Shown here in pieces: positions 24,701-34,012 of a stretch of 64,000 nt of DNA. This DNA is from Segatella oris (lineage in GTDB: Bacteria > Bacteroidota > Bacteroidia > Bacteroidales > Bacteroidaceae). Positions within the stretch are counted from its first letter, which is position 1; every line of letters starts with the position of its first letter. Made by a program: the position numbers and the translations under genes. The DNA is taken from contig NZ_LR134384.1 in NCBI RefSeq assembly GCF_900637655.1, forward strand, positions 1 to 64,000, given 5' to 3'. Below the pieces are notes generated by a model, which saw nothing but the letters and a program-made list of their open reading frames with translations, did not search any database and was not told where the DNA came from.

Positions 24701-27700
24701 TATTATACTCCTTCAGACGCAATTCGTTAACCCATACCTCACCGTTCTTCACATCTCCCGAAAGGTTTCTAACACCAATAATCATTGTCTTCACTTCACC
24801 TAAGGAAGGATTACCCAGGATAGTGATCAGATTGGCAGGATGGTCTTTATCATATGCCGTGAAAGCCTGCATGAAGTTAGCATGTCCTGCAGCTTTTGCA
24901 ATATTGCGTTGCTTTTTCAAATCAGTAAACAGACGTAATGCTATATCCATCATGTTATCTTGCGGCCAAACAACAGTACGATCCGTTGGCGAATTGAGAT
25001 TGTATTTGCCTGGAGGAGTGAGCTTCAAAGGTATCTGGTACTCATAATAATTATTCTTATAGTCAGACCCCAAGCGTATGAATACTGCCAATTGGTTATC
25101 ATCAAGCTGTGTCGTATTCTGTTCCAAGGCATTTGCATGCACGAACATCTGCAAGCGCTTATACTGTCTCAAATCTACCGTTGTGTTCTTATAGACCGCC
25201 TTAGACTCGCCATGTGACAGGTTGTTGACTGTGAAATTCAACGCCTGTTCGTTGCTTTCAATCAACTGAGGCTGCGTCGGATCCTGTTCCCGATTGATGC
25301 CTGGTGGAAGGATATAGTTAACAGGTGTCTTGTCACCATTCTCTTCAATACTGACTGAACTGACAGCCAACGTACCCGAACCTGTATGATTATCAAGGTT
25401 CCGTTCATAGACACGCCAATCTCCCCTCACGAGGTCAAAACTTCCAAAACGCAACACGATAGGATGCTTAAAACCTGTAAGGAACATACGCATGAAGCGA
25501 ATACTCGTGAAATCAGAAATCGAACCAACACGCCGTTCATACTCTCTGAGTGGAATGCGGAACTGATACCATGTGACATTCTCCGTTCGTCCATTGCGCA
25601 GCTTCACACTCGCATCACGCTTATCTACAATAAAATTACTCCCCACAACCATATCATTAGGACGAATTGACACATGATACTGATAATATTTTTCATATTC
25701 GTTGAGCGTGTAATCCTGATTGATATCCTCAACATCGGGCGTCGTCTTGTAGGACGTATCATAGCGTTCACTGCTCGAACCGCTGTCGGGAGAGTTGCCT
25801 TGTGGATTATTAATATACTTGTATCGACGTAGGATGTCTGCCTTCATTTGGTCATAATCAGAGCCCCGGAAATAATGATAATCATCGTTTGCAGGGTCAT
25901 TATAAATTGAATCCCATACTGCAGCACTCACCTGTCCCTGTATGGAAGTGAGGAAATTCTGATAAGACTGAAAGCGTCGTTCTTCTTCATCATTGAGTCC
26001 ATTGAAGCCCACATCCTGCAAGGCACGTGCTCCCTTGGTCGTTGCAAAGGCATAACTGACGATGCTTGACGTAGGTATCTTACCCCATTGTGTCGTCGTA
26101 TAACTCTGCGAACCATCGACAGGCATACCACTTTCATAAAACTTCTTACCATCATGGAGCACATCTTCGGAAACCTCACCCAAGTTCAAATAGAAATCGC
26201 CTCCATAATCATTAGCGTTGGCTTTTCGGTTGGAATAGATGAAAGGATCAAGCAACCAGAACTCTACATATTCTATATTTGCTCGTTCGAAATCATTGGT
26301 GTCAAGCTTTCGCATCAGTCCTCCCCAATGTCTTTCAGGATTGGGAAGCGTACCGTCGTGGTTCAGATTGGGATTAAAATTATAGGGACCACGCTCGTTA
26401 GGATAATAGGCTAAATTGAATACATTCAATGTCGACGACGAGCCATTATAGTTGCTAATATCTTTCTTCGGATAGAGTTCACGCGTTGCAACCTCACGGA
26501 CATAATGGTTGGAAAGCTGCTCCAAATCGCTCTTCAGATGAGCAGGTGTGAGCGAACTACTACGCCGTGTGAACAACGGATCTATCGTATACCATGCCAA
26601 CTGCGAACGATTGAAACCGCTTGCCAATGTAGTTTTGTCACTGCTTTCAGGGAAAGTAGAAGGCACACTCGATATAATCCACGATGCAGGCATGGCGATA
26701 TCAATCTTATTCGTGGTGTTTTCAAAATCATCAAGATAAGATGCATTATCCTGCGTTCCACTGTTTCTACCCGCAATAAGCTGGGCAAATTCTCCTGTAA
26801 AACTAATCTGTGAAGGCTGCGTCAAATGCAGAAAAGGCAACTTATCAAGCATATCCGTGAGCCATTGGCTCTCCTTTTTCCAATTGATATTCAGTCCCCA
26901 CAAGGTATTGTTCAATGGTTCACTGCCCATTGTTACCTTATTTGTCAGCGACTGTTCAGACAGATGTTGCATCGTACCACTCAACTGTAAATTACGTGAA
27001 AAGTCGTATTCCCAGTTCACGCCGAACATCGTCTTACGCTGCATACCATAATCACTGTTACTCTCAAGCGACACATTAACTGCCGTACCTGCATCGATAA
27101 TGCTCTGGTTGAGAATAGTCACTTCGCCTGCACTATAGTCCACACTGTAGTCTGACCCCTCTACCAATCTCACACCACCTGCCGTCACAACCACCGAACC
27201 TTGCGGGATGTTATAAGCACCCAAGGATATGATATTGGCTGAAGAACCGCGGAATTGCCCCACCAGATTATACTTGTCTTTCTCTGCCATCTGCTTGGCA
27301 GCAGTCCGCGTGTTGTCATAAAGCTCATTGAAGACATATTTCTGAGCAACGGCAGAGGGTACACCTTTAGCCACAAGCAGTCGGTAGAGATCACGTCCGA
27401 AAGGTTCAGGCTCGGGGAAAAACACACGTCCATTGCTTACTGTATAGCCCTCTACATAGTCGAAATAGCCATTACTGTTGGGACGATTATTATTATCAAG
27501 GCGGTCAGCCCCAAGCAGTTTGATTATCGTTTGCTTCTTAACTTGCTCCTCTGGGATATAACTTAAGTAGACACCTGTAGTGTCACTCTGATATTTCACA
27601 TCGAGTCTAAACCTCTCTTTCTCCACGGTATCGCCCAGCCGATAGACATTCTTCATCATCAAGTTCCAGTTTCCCTGCGAGGGACTACTACTCGTATTCT

Positions 27701-29228
27701 TCAGCGATTTCACGAACAAAGCTTCGCTCACATTCGTGCGATCACCCGCAAACTCGCCCACTTGATAAGTCTGTCCGCCATAAGTATATTCAAAAGCTAC
27801 AGCCACAACCTGGTCTGTATTGACGCCCGCGTTGAGACTGATATAGCCTAAAGCCTTGTTCACTGTATATTCCGAAGTACTCAACAGCCGTGCACTCTCT
27901 AACTTTTCATAGTCACTTCCACCCGTCAATCCGGCTCCGTCAAGCACCGTTGAAGTCTGGTTTATGTCGCGGGCTGCATTGTATGTGCCTGCCATGGCAG
28001 CATATTCGGTGTTTGCCCTGTTGCTCGGAACCGACATACCTGTCGTTGCCCAAAGATGCGCATTGCTCACATTTGCATGCTCACCCAAGTCGGTCAATGC
28101 CACAATATTACGTGTATTGGTTGTTGTTCCCGTCTTATTGGTCACCCAAATCTCTACACGTCCGATGTTAATACCGGTTTTCAAGTTAGGTAAAGCCCGC
28201 ATGCCTTCGGCATAATGGTCACGGAAATACTGCGCAAGAAAGAAGTGGCGGTTCTCTTCATAGTTAGCCGCGCTGAACTCGAAAGGCGTCAACTGCACTC
28301 CTCCCCTACTCGAAACAGTCTTCGAAGAACTTTTCTTCTGCGAGGCAACAAGCTGCATCTTGAGTTTTCCAAACTGCAAATCCGTGCGCAATCCGAAGAG
28401 TGAAGTCGCACCTCTGATAAGAGAAGAATTAGAAGGAAACGAAATATTACCCGCCTCAACGAGTTTCACAATCTCGTCTTCCTTGCCTTCATACTTCAGT
28501 TTCAGGTTCTGCGCATCAAAGTCAAAGGTTGCATCAGTGTTATAGTTCAGGTTCATGTTGACCTTATCTCCAACCTTTCCATTGACATTGACATTGAGTT
28601 TCTCATCGAAATTCATCGTCGTAGTATGGCGTCGGTTGATAGTCAAAGCAGGGTTCTCCACGTTTTTCATCGTAGCGCCAAACTTCAGTTCGGCTGTTCC
28701 CTGCGTACGAATATGCACACCACCCGGGCCGAAAATCTTTTCGGCAGGGCCCAAATCGAAGTGCATATCCGTGAAATCGAACTTGTCTTTTCCTTTAGCT
28801 TGGAAGATCTCTGCATTCTTTTTGCGAAAGAAAGCATACCTCTGTTGCCTGCCAGTCCAATTCATATACTCGTCGGGCAACATCACTATGGGTGCCGACA
28901 AATAGGTTCCACCAAGCTTGCGACCAAAGAAATAACCGTTGAGCGTATCATTATAGATGACTTGTTGACGCAAATCAGGGGGCGTTTGCAAATCGAGTGC
29001 ACTGCTATCAAGGTCGCTCCAACTTATAGGTTGTGTGCGTTGAATACGCCAAAGCGGTTTTTTGACACGCTTCGCCGTATCCGTTTCTGCCCGATATTCC
29101 TGTTTTTGCACCCCATTACGCTGCTGACGGGAGGACACTTCCTGCTGGAAGAAAGGCACAGTAAAGGCATAACTGACCGCAAAAGCCATCAGAAATCCCA
29201 ATAATACGTATGCTTTTTTCTTACTCAA
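21738..29228 (-). CDS. sprA: SprA, type IX secretion outer-membrane translocon
   Basis: The 2496-aa product has the size of SprA, among the largest bacterial outer-membrane barrels, and its features: a short N-terminal hydrophobic segment (AYVLLGFLMAFAVSYAF), a long series of paired-strand segments (TAELKFGATMKNVENPALTI and on), KMDDNTLRI-type inserts, and a closing strand ending in FGLSMKFSLTR. SprA forms the pore through which T9SS cargo leaves the cell. The gene is unbroken, so sequence quality is good here. It starts 15 bp after ruvA, an arrangement conserved in Bacteroidota. A C10 protease with a T9SS-like tail is encoded at 62.1 kb. Confidence 0.95.
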   Translation of the reverse strand: MSKKKAYVLLGFLMAFAVSYAFTVPFFQQEVSSRQQRNGVQKQEYRAETDTAKRVKKPLWRIQRTQPISWSDLDSSALDLQTPPDLRQQVIYNDTLNGYFFGRKLGGTYLSAPIVMLPDEYMNWTGRQQRYAFFRKKNAEIFQAKGKDKFDFTDMHFDLGPAEKIFGPGGVHIRTQGTAELKFGATMKNVENPALTINRRHTTTMNFDEKLNVNVNGKVGDKVNMNLNYNTDATFDFDAQNLKLKYEGKEDEIVKLVEAGNISFPSNSSLIRGATSLFGLRTDLQFGKLKMQLVASQKKSSSKTVSSRGGVQLTPFEFSAANYEENRHFFLAQYFRDHYAEGMRALPNLKTGINIGRVEIWVTNKTGTTTNTRNIVALTDLGEHANVSNAHLWATTGMSVPSNRANTEYAAMAGTYNAARDINQTSTVLDGAGLTGGSDYEKLESARLLSTSEYTVNKALGYISLNAGVNTDQVVAVAFEYTYGGQTYQVGEFAGDRTNVSEALFVKSLKNTSSSPSQGNWNLMMKNVYRLGDTVEKERFRLDVKYQSDTTGVYLSYIPEEQVKKQTIIKLLGADRLDNNNRPNSNGYFDYVEGYTVSNGRVFFPEPEPFGRDLYRLLVAKGVPSAVAQKYVFNELYDNTRTAAKQMAEKDKYNLVGQFRGSSANIISLGAYNIPQGSVVVTAGGVRLVEGSDYSVDYSAGEVTILNQSIIDAGTAVNVSLESNSDYGMQRKTMFGVNWEYDFSRNLQLSGTMQHLSEQSLTNKVTMGSEPLNNTLWGLNINWKKESQWLTDMLDKLPFLHLTQPSQISFTGEFAQLIAGRNSGTQDNASYLDDFENTTNKIDIAMPASWIISSVPSTFPESSDKTTLASGFNRSQLAWYTIDPLFTRRSSSLTPAHLKSDLEQLSNHYVREVATRELYPKKDISNYNGSSSTLNVFNLAYYPNERGPYNFNPNLNHDGTLPNPERHWGGLMRKLDTNDFERANIEYVEFWLLDPFIYSNRKANANDYGGDFYLNLGEVSEDVLHDGKKFYESGMPVDGSQSYTTTQWGKIPTSSIVSYAFATTKGARALQDVGFNGLNDEEERRFQSYQNFLTSIQGQVSAAVWDSIYNDPANDDYHYFRGSDYDQMKADILRRYKYINNPQGNSPDSGSSSERYDTSYKTTPDVEDINQDYTLNEYEKYYQYHVSIRPNDMVVGSNFIVDKRDASVKLRNGRTENVTWYQFRIPLREYERRVGSISDFTSIRFMRMFLTGFKHPIVLRFGSFDLVRGDWRVYERNLDNHTGSGTLAVSSVSIEENGDKTPVNYILPPGINREQDPTQPQLIESNEQALNFTVNNLSHGESKAVYKNTTVDLRQYKRLQMFVHANALEQNTTQLDDNQLAVFIRLGSDYKNNYYEYQIPLKLTPPGKYNLNSPTDRTVVWPQDNMMDIALRLFTDLKKQRNIAKAAGHANFMQAFTAYDKDHPANLITILGNPSLGEVKTMIIGVRNLSGDVKNGEVWVNELRLKEYNNKGGWAANGNLNVQLSDLGTVNVQGRYVSDGFGGLESTVAERTQESLSTYSVTTSLELGKFFPDKVKVSAPLYYSVSHETSRPRYNPLDTDMTLKDALESSSKAERDSIEAIAVTKRINTNFSLSNVRIGVQTKNHPMPYDPANFSFSYSHSHSHTSGKTTVYENEDNWRGAMNYNWSPVYRAWEPFKGIRSKSKWWDIVKKFGLNWLPQNLGFNTEMTRSYYELQERDMETLEPNRLPVSFNEQFLWNRDFTIRWDLTRNLHMNFQSATRSQIEEPYTPVNKMLYADRYHAWKDSVWTSIKRLGTPLDYQQTFTLSYQVPLNLLPIFDWINADMQYNANYTWVRGTETEKHISLGNTITNNRNLNLNGSFNMERLYNHIPFLKKTNERFNRRTVYNRQPSTKKKISKTDHTQQALPKNKGGFEQEITLRPDTVIAITHGKHSRRLIVNARTEDGHSFKLKFKKMDDNTLRITNKVDSAIKLKLTVNTKTPLENESWYRTTQSLARVMMMLRSVDISYRNQYAMTLPGFMPNVGKAFGQSRGNGLLSPGLDFAFGVIGDSYIDKALERNWLLMNDSVATPAATTSTADLQLRATLEPFRDFKIDLNATRVSTKAHSIQYMYAGRPTTQSGTFSMTTISLGSAFEGIGNANSGYHSKTFDRFCNLLDGFRQRVEAQYVGSRYPAGTSLAGQAFNPNNGTVSRYSADVMVPAFLSAYTSVSGKGLDIFPALTKLLPNWSVRYSGLVQLPWFRDVFRSFNINHGYRSIYTVGSYASFSSYQEYMNGLGFVVDATSGNPVPSSMFNVSMVSINEAFSPLLGIDMTFNSGMTAKLEYRTVRSLNLSMTSVQLNESLSRDWVMGIGYRINDFKLFGMQTRRKVKRTKKTAKETEMQAETMTKRSGVNHDLNLNLDFSYRRQASLTRDIATMTSNASSGNSALRLSFTADYTLSRMLTMSFFYDFQNNTPLLSSNSYPTSTRDFGLSMKFSLTR

Positions 29229-29243
29229 AGAATAACTTTAGCG

Positions 29244-29861
29244 TTATTTTAACTGTTTCAAAGCCTCTTTCACCACCAGCTCTACCGGCATATCTGCCTG
29301 CTTCTGGAGAATAGCCACAACGACCTTAGCCACCGGAGCGGGAGAGAAACCAAGCATTGTCAATGCTGCCACAGCCTCATCTTTCACGGCATTATTCACC
29401 GCAATACCACTCTTCTGACTACCCACATGCAGTTCATCGGCAATGCCACTTGCCATGATTTTGTCTTTCAAATCAACGATGACACGCTGTGCCGTCTTCA
29501 ATCCGATACCTTTTACTGCCTTAATCATCTTCTCGTCACCATTGGCGATTGCATTACAAAGTTCAGCCGGACTCATTGACGAAAGCATCATGCGAGCCGT
29601 GTTTGCACCTACTCCCGACACGGTAATGAGCAGGCGGTAGAGTTCCCGTTCCTGCTTATTGACGAAACCGTAGAGCGTGAAACTGTCATCACGACCGCCC
29701 GTAGTGAGTGCCTCATGCACATAGAGTTTCACTGCTTTCTTGCCTTGGATACCACTGTAAGTGGTCAATGAAATGTTGAGAGCATAGCCCACCCCTGCAG
29801 CTTCGACAACGGCCAAAGCCGGCGTAAGTTCGGTCAGTTCTCCCTTTATATATTCTATCAT
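29244..29861 (-). CDS. ruvA: Holliday junction DNA helicase subunit RuvA
   Basis: The 205-aa protein starts MIEYIKGELTELTPALAVVE (OB-fold), has LYRLLITVSGVGANTARMML and MIKAVKGIGLKTAQRVIVDL (the two helix-hairpin-helix motifs) and a C-terminal three-helix domain (AVAALTMLGFSPAPVAKVVV) that contacts RuvB. RuvA holds four-way DNA junctions so that RuvB can drive branch migration. Full length. It is the first gene of the ruvA-sprA-GNAT row. Confidence 0.96.
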   Translation of the reverse strand: MIEYIKGELTELTPALAVVEAAGVGYALNISLTTYSGIQGKKAVKLYVHEALTTGGRDDSFTLYGFVNKQERELYRLLITVSGVGANTARMMLSSMSPAELCNAIANGDEKMIKAVKGIGLKTAQRVIVDLKDKIMASGIADELHVGSQKSGIAVNNAVKDEAVAALTMLGFSPAPVAKVVVAILQKQADMPVELVVKEALKQLK

Positions 29862-30337
29862 TGCTGTTTTATTTTCCTGAGTTTATATATTATAACGTGT
29901 GCGCGGTAAATATATTGTATGCCTGACTATAACACCATCAATAGCACGATGCGAAACCGAAAAGAAACACATACCCTTTTATTCCTATCAAAGCTACTCG
30001 ATATCAGACACCCGTGACAATCTACACAGACCAGAATTCCAATGCAAGATACCCATACAACATTACTCAGAGATAGAAGGTGACGCACGAGATGCCTATA
30101 TTGCACGGGCTGCCGACGCCAAGAGCTTCATCATGATAACACGACAACGACTTCTCCTGCCAAACAGAATTAAAGCTTTATCACGTTTTCTTGCCTCTTC
30201 CCAAGCTTGTAGGAAGAGGCAAGTTTCATTTTTCAGGAAAGACCATCTGGATGAAATTCACGGAAAGTAATTGACAGAATGTTTTGCAATCTACATGATA
30301 ATTACTATCTTTACCACCAAAACAACAAAATAAGACA
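29862..30337. other. gap without a clear gene; weak ORF and a strong hairpin
   Basis: A frame at 29899-30270 (+) is open for 123 codons, with IEGDARDAYIARAADAKSFI as its most protein-like part. It has no good start site or family and runs through the terminator hairpin at 30190-30223, so I do not call it a gene. The hairpin implies that something is transcribed rightward here, perhaps an RNA or a gene remnant. Confidence 0.35.
30190..30232 (+). terminator. 12-bp stem terminator
   Basis: CTTGCCTCTTCC (30190-30201) pairs perfectly with GGAAGAGGCAAG (30212-30223), followed by TTTCATTTTT. It would stop a rightward transcript that begins in the preceding gap. The next gene, 30338, starts downstream of it. 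Confidence 0.75.
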
Positions 30338-32845
30338 ATGGATTATATATCGTCAACCATGTTGATGTTGCTTACCATAATCGTATTGGGAGCTCTTCTC
30401 ATCACTATCCTCACGCGACTATCAGAAATCAACAAGACACTCACAATCATGAGATTGGAACTGTCAACGCTGAAAAATTCGCTTGCAAATAAAGTGCACT
30501 CTGCCGATGAAAAGCCTGAAGAAGCTGTGCAGAAGAAGTCGGAACAAAAGACAACAATACAGCATGGCAGCAACACTGAGACACAAACAAGTACCACAAA
30601 AGCTACAGATGCAGAGACCGAAACTAAAGAAACGGTTGTCATTGGGGAAAGCATTCAACAGCCACCAATGGTAGATGTGTCCGTCAAAACACCAGAAACG
30701 GAGGCGCTGATGCTTTCAGAGGAAGCTTTGGAAAAACAAGAAACTGCCCCTACTCCATTTCAACCGTCAGTCATAGCGCCTGCTGAAGCTTCTGTTGCAC
30801 CAACAGAAAATAACGCTATTCCACTCCAACAACCCTCAACAAAAGCAGAGGAGACGCCTCTTAGCCCAACGGATGAAGCGACAGCAAATACAGAACAACT
30901 GGAAGAAATGACCGAAAAGACAACCAATTATGAGAAGTTTATCGGTGAAAACCTCTTTGGGAAGATTGGTATTTTGGTGTTTATTCTCGGTATTGGATAC
31001 TTTGTCAAGTACGCCATTGACCAGAACTGGATCAACGAAGTGGCCCGCACGGTCATGGGATTTGCCGTCGGTGTTGTCATGCTTGGCTTGGCCCAATGGC
31101 TCCACAAGCGTTATCACACATTCAGTTCACTGCTCGCAGGCGGCGCGTTCGGCGTTTTCTATCTGACCGTTTCCATTGCTTTCCACTATTATCAGCTGTT
31201 CTCTCAAACGGCCGCTTTCGTCATTCTCTGCCTCACAACGATATTCATGGCCATTGTTTCCATACGCTATGACCGCTGCGAATTAGCTGTAACGGCCCTT
31301 GTCGGAGGCTTCATTGCTCCCTTTATCGTCAGTACCGACTCTGGAAGCATCATCGCATTACAGACTTATCTCGCCATTCTCAACCTTGGAATGTTTGCAC
31401 TTGCATTCTATAAGAAATGGGGATTGCTGCCCATCGTGGCTTTTGCTTTCACTTATATTATATTATGGTTGACTGTTATAGAAAGCCATATACTCTACTA
31501 TAATCTGCAAATCAATTTCCTTGTACTTGGGTTTGCCACGCTCTTCTATTTCATCTTCCTGCTTCCCGTGCGTCTCATCATGCAACCGTCTTGCAGTCAA
31601 CGCATGCACAGGGCACTCATGGCAGTCATCACCCTCAATGGTTTTATTTATCTTCTATATGGAGGATGCGTCATAGCAGACAGCGACATGTTCATCAATG
31701 AGCCTGGTTATCTGTCGTTCTTCATCGCATTTGTCAATCTCATTTTCTACCTCTACCTACGCTTCCGCATATCGGGTCACGACACATTGCGCAAGACTAT
31801 GTCTGCTCTGACGATAGCTTTCGCATCAATAGGTGTACCTTTGTTGTTCACCAATACAACCATTTTCATTATCTGGGCCACAGAGTCCGTGCTGCTACTT
31901 TGGCTTTATACGAAAGAGAAATCCGTCATTTATGAGCGCAGCGCAGCCATACTTGCGTTCCTTTCTATAATCTTTAGTCTGACATACTATATCCTTTGGT
32001 ATACCTCCTACGAAGACACAAGCCACAAGTTGTTCCTCAACAGCAACTTCCTCATGCTGTTTACCATTTCCATTGCTTCGTTCGTAGCAGCCATTATCAT
32101 GCAACGCAACAGGCGACTCTTCAGTAAAGGCCGGCGCATTCTGCACTACACTCCCTGCAATGTCATTGCCTATGCAGTAGGCTTTCTATGGCTTTACATG
32201 GCGTTCTCCAACGACTTTACATGCTATTTGGCAGAAGACATTGCCCATGAAGCCAACCCTTTGACGACAGCAACTATCCTTCTTGCCGGCTCTCTCGTGC
32301 TTCATCGCCGCTTTAAAGTAAGAAAATACAAGGTGGCCTATCTCATTCTGCTCTGCTTTGTCACTATAGTCTATATGGTAACGATATGGGGTGGCTATGA
32401 CATCCGCAGTACTACGGTGCTCACACTGCAATGGGTAACAACATCAGTTGTCGCGACTCTGATGGGCTATATCATGTGGAAGATGCTGGCATTACATTGG
32501 GAAACAAAGAAATTACAGCCGTTCTTTGCCGTCATTTCCACACTCGTGTGGCTCACAGGCGCCCGTCTTTTGCTGCTCACATTCGGCAATCCGAGTTTCG
32601 ACACGGGTTTCTCGCTCTCTCTGGGCACGGCAGCTTTCCTGCTGATGATTATCGGCATGCGCTGCAAGAGCAAGGAAGTGAGAATGGTGAGTCTGGCTGA
32701 ATTCGGCATTGTTTTAGGCAAACTCGTGCTCAGCGACGTATGGACAATGCCTGCACTCGGCAAGATTATCGTGTTCATCAGCCTTGGCCTGCTGCTTCTG
32801 ACGCTATCATTCTTGTATCAGAAGCTAAAGGATGTGCTGTTCTGA
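30338..32845 (+). CDS. DUF2339 polytopic membrane protein
   Basis: The 835-aa protein has an N-terminal membrane helix (TMLMLLTIIVLGALLITIL), a 150-residue Thr/Glu/Lys/Pro-rich linker, then the DUF2339 core, which opens with ENLFGKIGILVFILGIGYFV followed by KYAIDQNWIN, and at least twenty further hydrophobic helices (LVGGFIAPFIVSTDSGSI and so on). The family is of unknown function; some members have been proposed to act in envelope processes. It stands alone between two gene-free gaps. Confidence 0.88.
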   Translation: MDYISSTMLMLLTIIVLGALLITILTRLSEINKTLTIMRLELSTLKNSLANKVHSADEKPEEAVQKKSEQKTTIQHGSNTETQTSTTKATDAETETKETVVIGESIQQPPMVDVSVKTPETEALMLSEEALEKQETAPTPFQPSVIAPAEASVAPTENNAIPLQQPSTKAEETPLSPTDEATANTEQLEEMTEKTTNYEKFIGENLFGKIGILVFILGIGYFVKYAIDQNWINEVARTVMGFAVGVVMLGLAQWLHKRYHTFSSLLAGGAFGVFYLTVSIAFHYYQLFSQTAAFVILCLTTIFMAIVSIRYDRCELAVTALVGGFIAPFIVSTDSGSIIALQTYLAILNLGMFALAFYKKWGLLPIVAFAFTYIILWLTVIESHILYYNLQINFLVLGFATLFYFIFLLPVRLIMQPSCSQRMHRALMAVITLNGFIYLLYGGCVIADSDMFINEPGYLSFFIAFVNLIFYLYLRFRISGHDTLRKTMSALTIAFASIGVPLLFTNTTIFIIWATESVLLLWLYTKEKSVIYERSAAILAFLSIIFSLTYYILWYTSYEDTSHKLFLNSNFLMLFTISIASFVAAIIMQRNRRLFSKGRRILHYTPCNVIAYAVGFLWLYMAFSNDFTCYLAEDIAHEANPLTTATILLAGSLVLHRRFKVRKYKVAYLILLCFVTIVYMVTIWGGYDIRSTTVLTLQWVTTSVVATLMGYIMWKMLALHWETKKLQPFFAVISTLVWLTGARLLLLTFGNPSFDTGFSLSLGTAAFLLMIIGMRCKSKEVRMVSLAEFGIVLGKLVLSDVWTMPALGKIIVFISLGLLLLTLSFLYQKLKDVLF

Positions 32846-32871
32846 AAGCCCCTTTTATGAACTCATACGCG

Positions 32872-32920
32872 CCCCTGCCTCTCAAAAGCAAGCTGTCTTC
32901 AGAGGCTTCAGAGGCAGGGG
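32872..32920. terminator. hairpin after the DUF2339 gene
   Basis: CCCCTGCCTCT (32872-32882) pairs with AGAGGCAGGGG (32910-32920), an 11-bp perfect stem with a 27-base loop, 27 bp after the DUF2339 stop. There is no long T run, so it is a terminator-like or mRNA-stabilising hairpin. Confidence 0.5.
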
Positions 32921-32975
32921 TGACTGTATAATATGCAGTAAGAAGAAACATCAAAGCCCTTGCAACACCCCATTT

Positions 32976-33365
32976 CTTTTGTAAAGATATCAGCTCGTTT
33001 TTAACATTTCTCATCCTCATCAAATAGAAATGAAAAGCCACTTTCAATGCCTGTGTGAAGTCATTTAATGGCTTTGGTATTCTCATTTTTACCCTTTCAA
33101 TTTACAATTCCAGTCACTTCATCCTGCAATCTGCATCACTTTACACGCTAAAGTGAGTCAAATTGCCACGTATTTTGACACAGATTGCATGGTAACTTGA
33201 TACAAGTTACAACGTTTTCTATCGTGATTTTATCGTGCAATTCGCCTTGAGTTCCATAACACCCTGACTGTCAATATATTGCAAAACACCCAAAAACAGC
33301 ATTTATTTAGACCAAGAAAGGACTTCAGTTCAAATCTACAAGCATGATGAGAACATTTGTAAACA
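32976..33365 (+). repeat. dispersed intergenic element, copy A
   Basis: It starts CTTTTGTAAAGAT and continues TTTTTAACATT, AAATAGAAATGAAAAGC, CTCATTTTTACCCTTTC, TTTTGACACAGATTGCA, GGTAACTTGATACAAGTTAC, then AACGTTTTCTATCGTGATTT and ends with CATTTGTAAA. The same order is present in copies B and C. It fills the gap between the DUF2339 and FMN-binding genes. A minus frame of 102 codons in this copy is not kept in the others, so the element is not coding. Confidence 0.65.
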
Positions 33366-33465
33366 ATCATGAACAGAATTAACACATTATTTGCTTCCGC
33401 TCTTCTGCAAGGTTAAAAAACCTAATTTTTACCTGTCATAGCCCGCACTATTCATTTTATTTCGC

Positions 33466-33473
33466 TATCTTTG
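33466..33473 (+). promoter_or_regulatory. -7 box (TATCTTTG) for the FMN-binding gene
   Basis: TATCTTTG fits TAnnTTTG and lies 36 bp before the ATG at 33509. No good TTTG -33 box is visible at 19-20 bp upstream, so the promoter may be weak or activated. Confidence 0.45.
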
Positions 33474-33508
33474 CCCACGTTTTAACGGATAATTTAAGAA
33501 GCAAAACG

Positions 33509-33910
33509 ATGAAAAAGAGAATGAATGGACTACTCACAACCCTCACAGCATGTGCGATGGTTGTAATCATGATGAGTGCAATGCCTGCCGATAACATCAT
33601 GACTAAGGAAAATGATACGACGATTATCAACACCAATCTATTGGGAAAAGGCATCAAAGGTTTCAAGGGAACAACCCCTGTGAAGATATATATCAAACAG
33701 GATAAAGTCGTGAAAATCGAGGCACTTCCTAATCATGAAACGCCTAAGTTCTTTGACAAAGCGAAAACTTTGCTGACAGAATACAACGGAAAAAGCGTTT
33801 CGAAGGCAGCCAAGATGGATGTCGATGGGGTCAGCGGAGCTACATATTCATCGAAAGCATTAAAGAAGAACGTACAGTTGGGCTTAGAGTATTACAAGAA
33901 GAACAATTGA
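33509..33910 (+). CDS. exported FMN-binding domain protein
   Basis: The 133-aa protein has a signal peptide (MKKRMNGLLTTLTACAMVVI...SAMPA) and one FMN_bind domain ending in DVDGVSGATYSSKALKKNVQ. In this family the Thr of the SGAT motif is where FMN is covalently attached (as in RnfG/NqrC). The small single-domain form is probably a periplasmic flavoprotein passing electrons; the partner is not in the window. Terminator hairpin 30 bp downstream. Confidence 0.85.
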   Translation: MKKRMNGLLTTLTACAMVVIMMSAMPADNIMTKENDTTIINTNLLGKGIKGFKGTTPVKIYIKQDKVVKIEALPNHETPKFFDKAKTLLTEYNGKSVSKAAKMDVDGVSGATYSSKALKKNVQLGLEYYKKNN

Positions 33911-33940
33911 TTTCAGCCACATTTTTTTAAAGAAATATAG

Positions 33941-33970
33941 AAGGAGAAGTGTCGAACTTCTCCTTTTTTT
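33941..33970 (+). terminator. terminator of the FMN-binding gene
   Basis: AAGGAGAAG (33941-33949) pairs with CTTCTCCTT (33957-33965) and is followed by a run of T. It separates this gene from the susC promoter. Confidence 0.85.
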
Positions 33971-33972
33971 AT

Positions 33973-33980
33973 TATATTTG
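33973..33980 (+). promoter_or_regulatory. -7 box (TATATTTG) for the SusC-like gene
   Basis: TATATTTG fits TAnnTTTG and lies 33 bp before the ATG at 34013. A -33 box is not evident at the usual distance because the terminator T-run occupies it. Confidence 0.45.
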
Positions 33981-34012
33981 CAATATAAACATGACGAATA
34001 TATAGCCCTAAC

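Noticed and set aside
29899..30270. 123-codon plus frame between ruvA and the DUF2339 gene
   Set aside because: No ribosome site, no recognisable family, and it runs through a strong terminator hairpin. Recorded as a gap with a possible remnant.
32778..33086. 102-codon minus frame after the DUF2339 gene
   Set aside because: It lies in the dispersed intergenic element and overlaps the DUF2339 gene end; the frame is not kept in the other copies.
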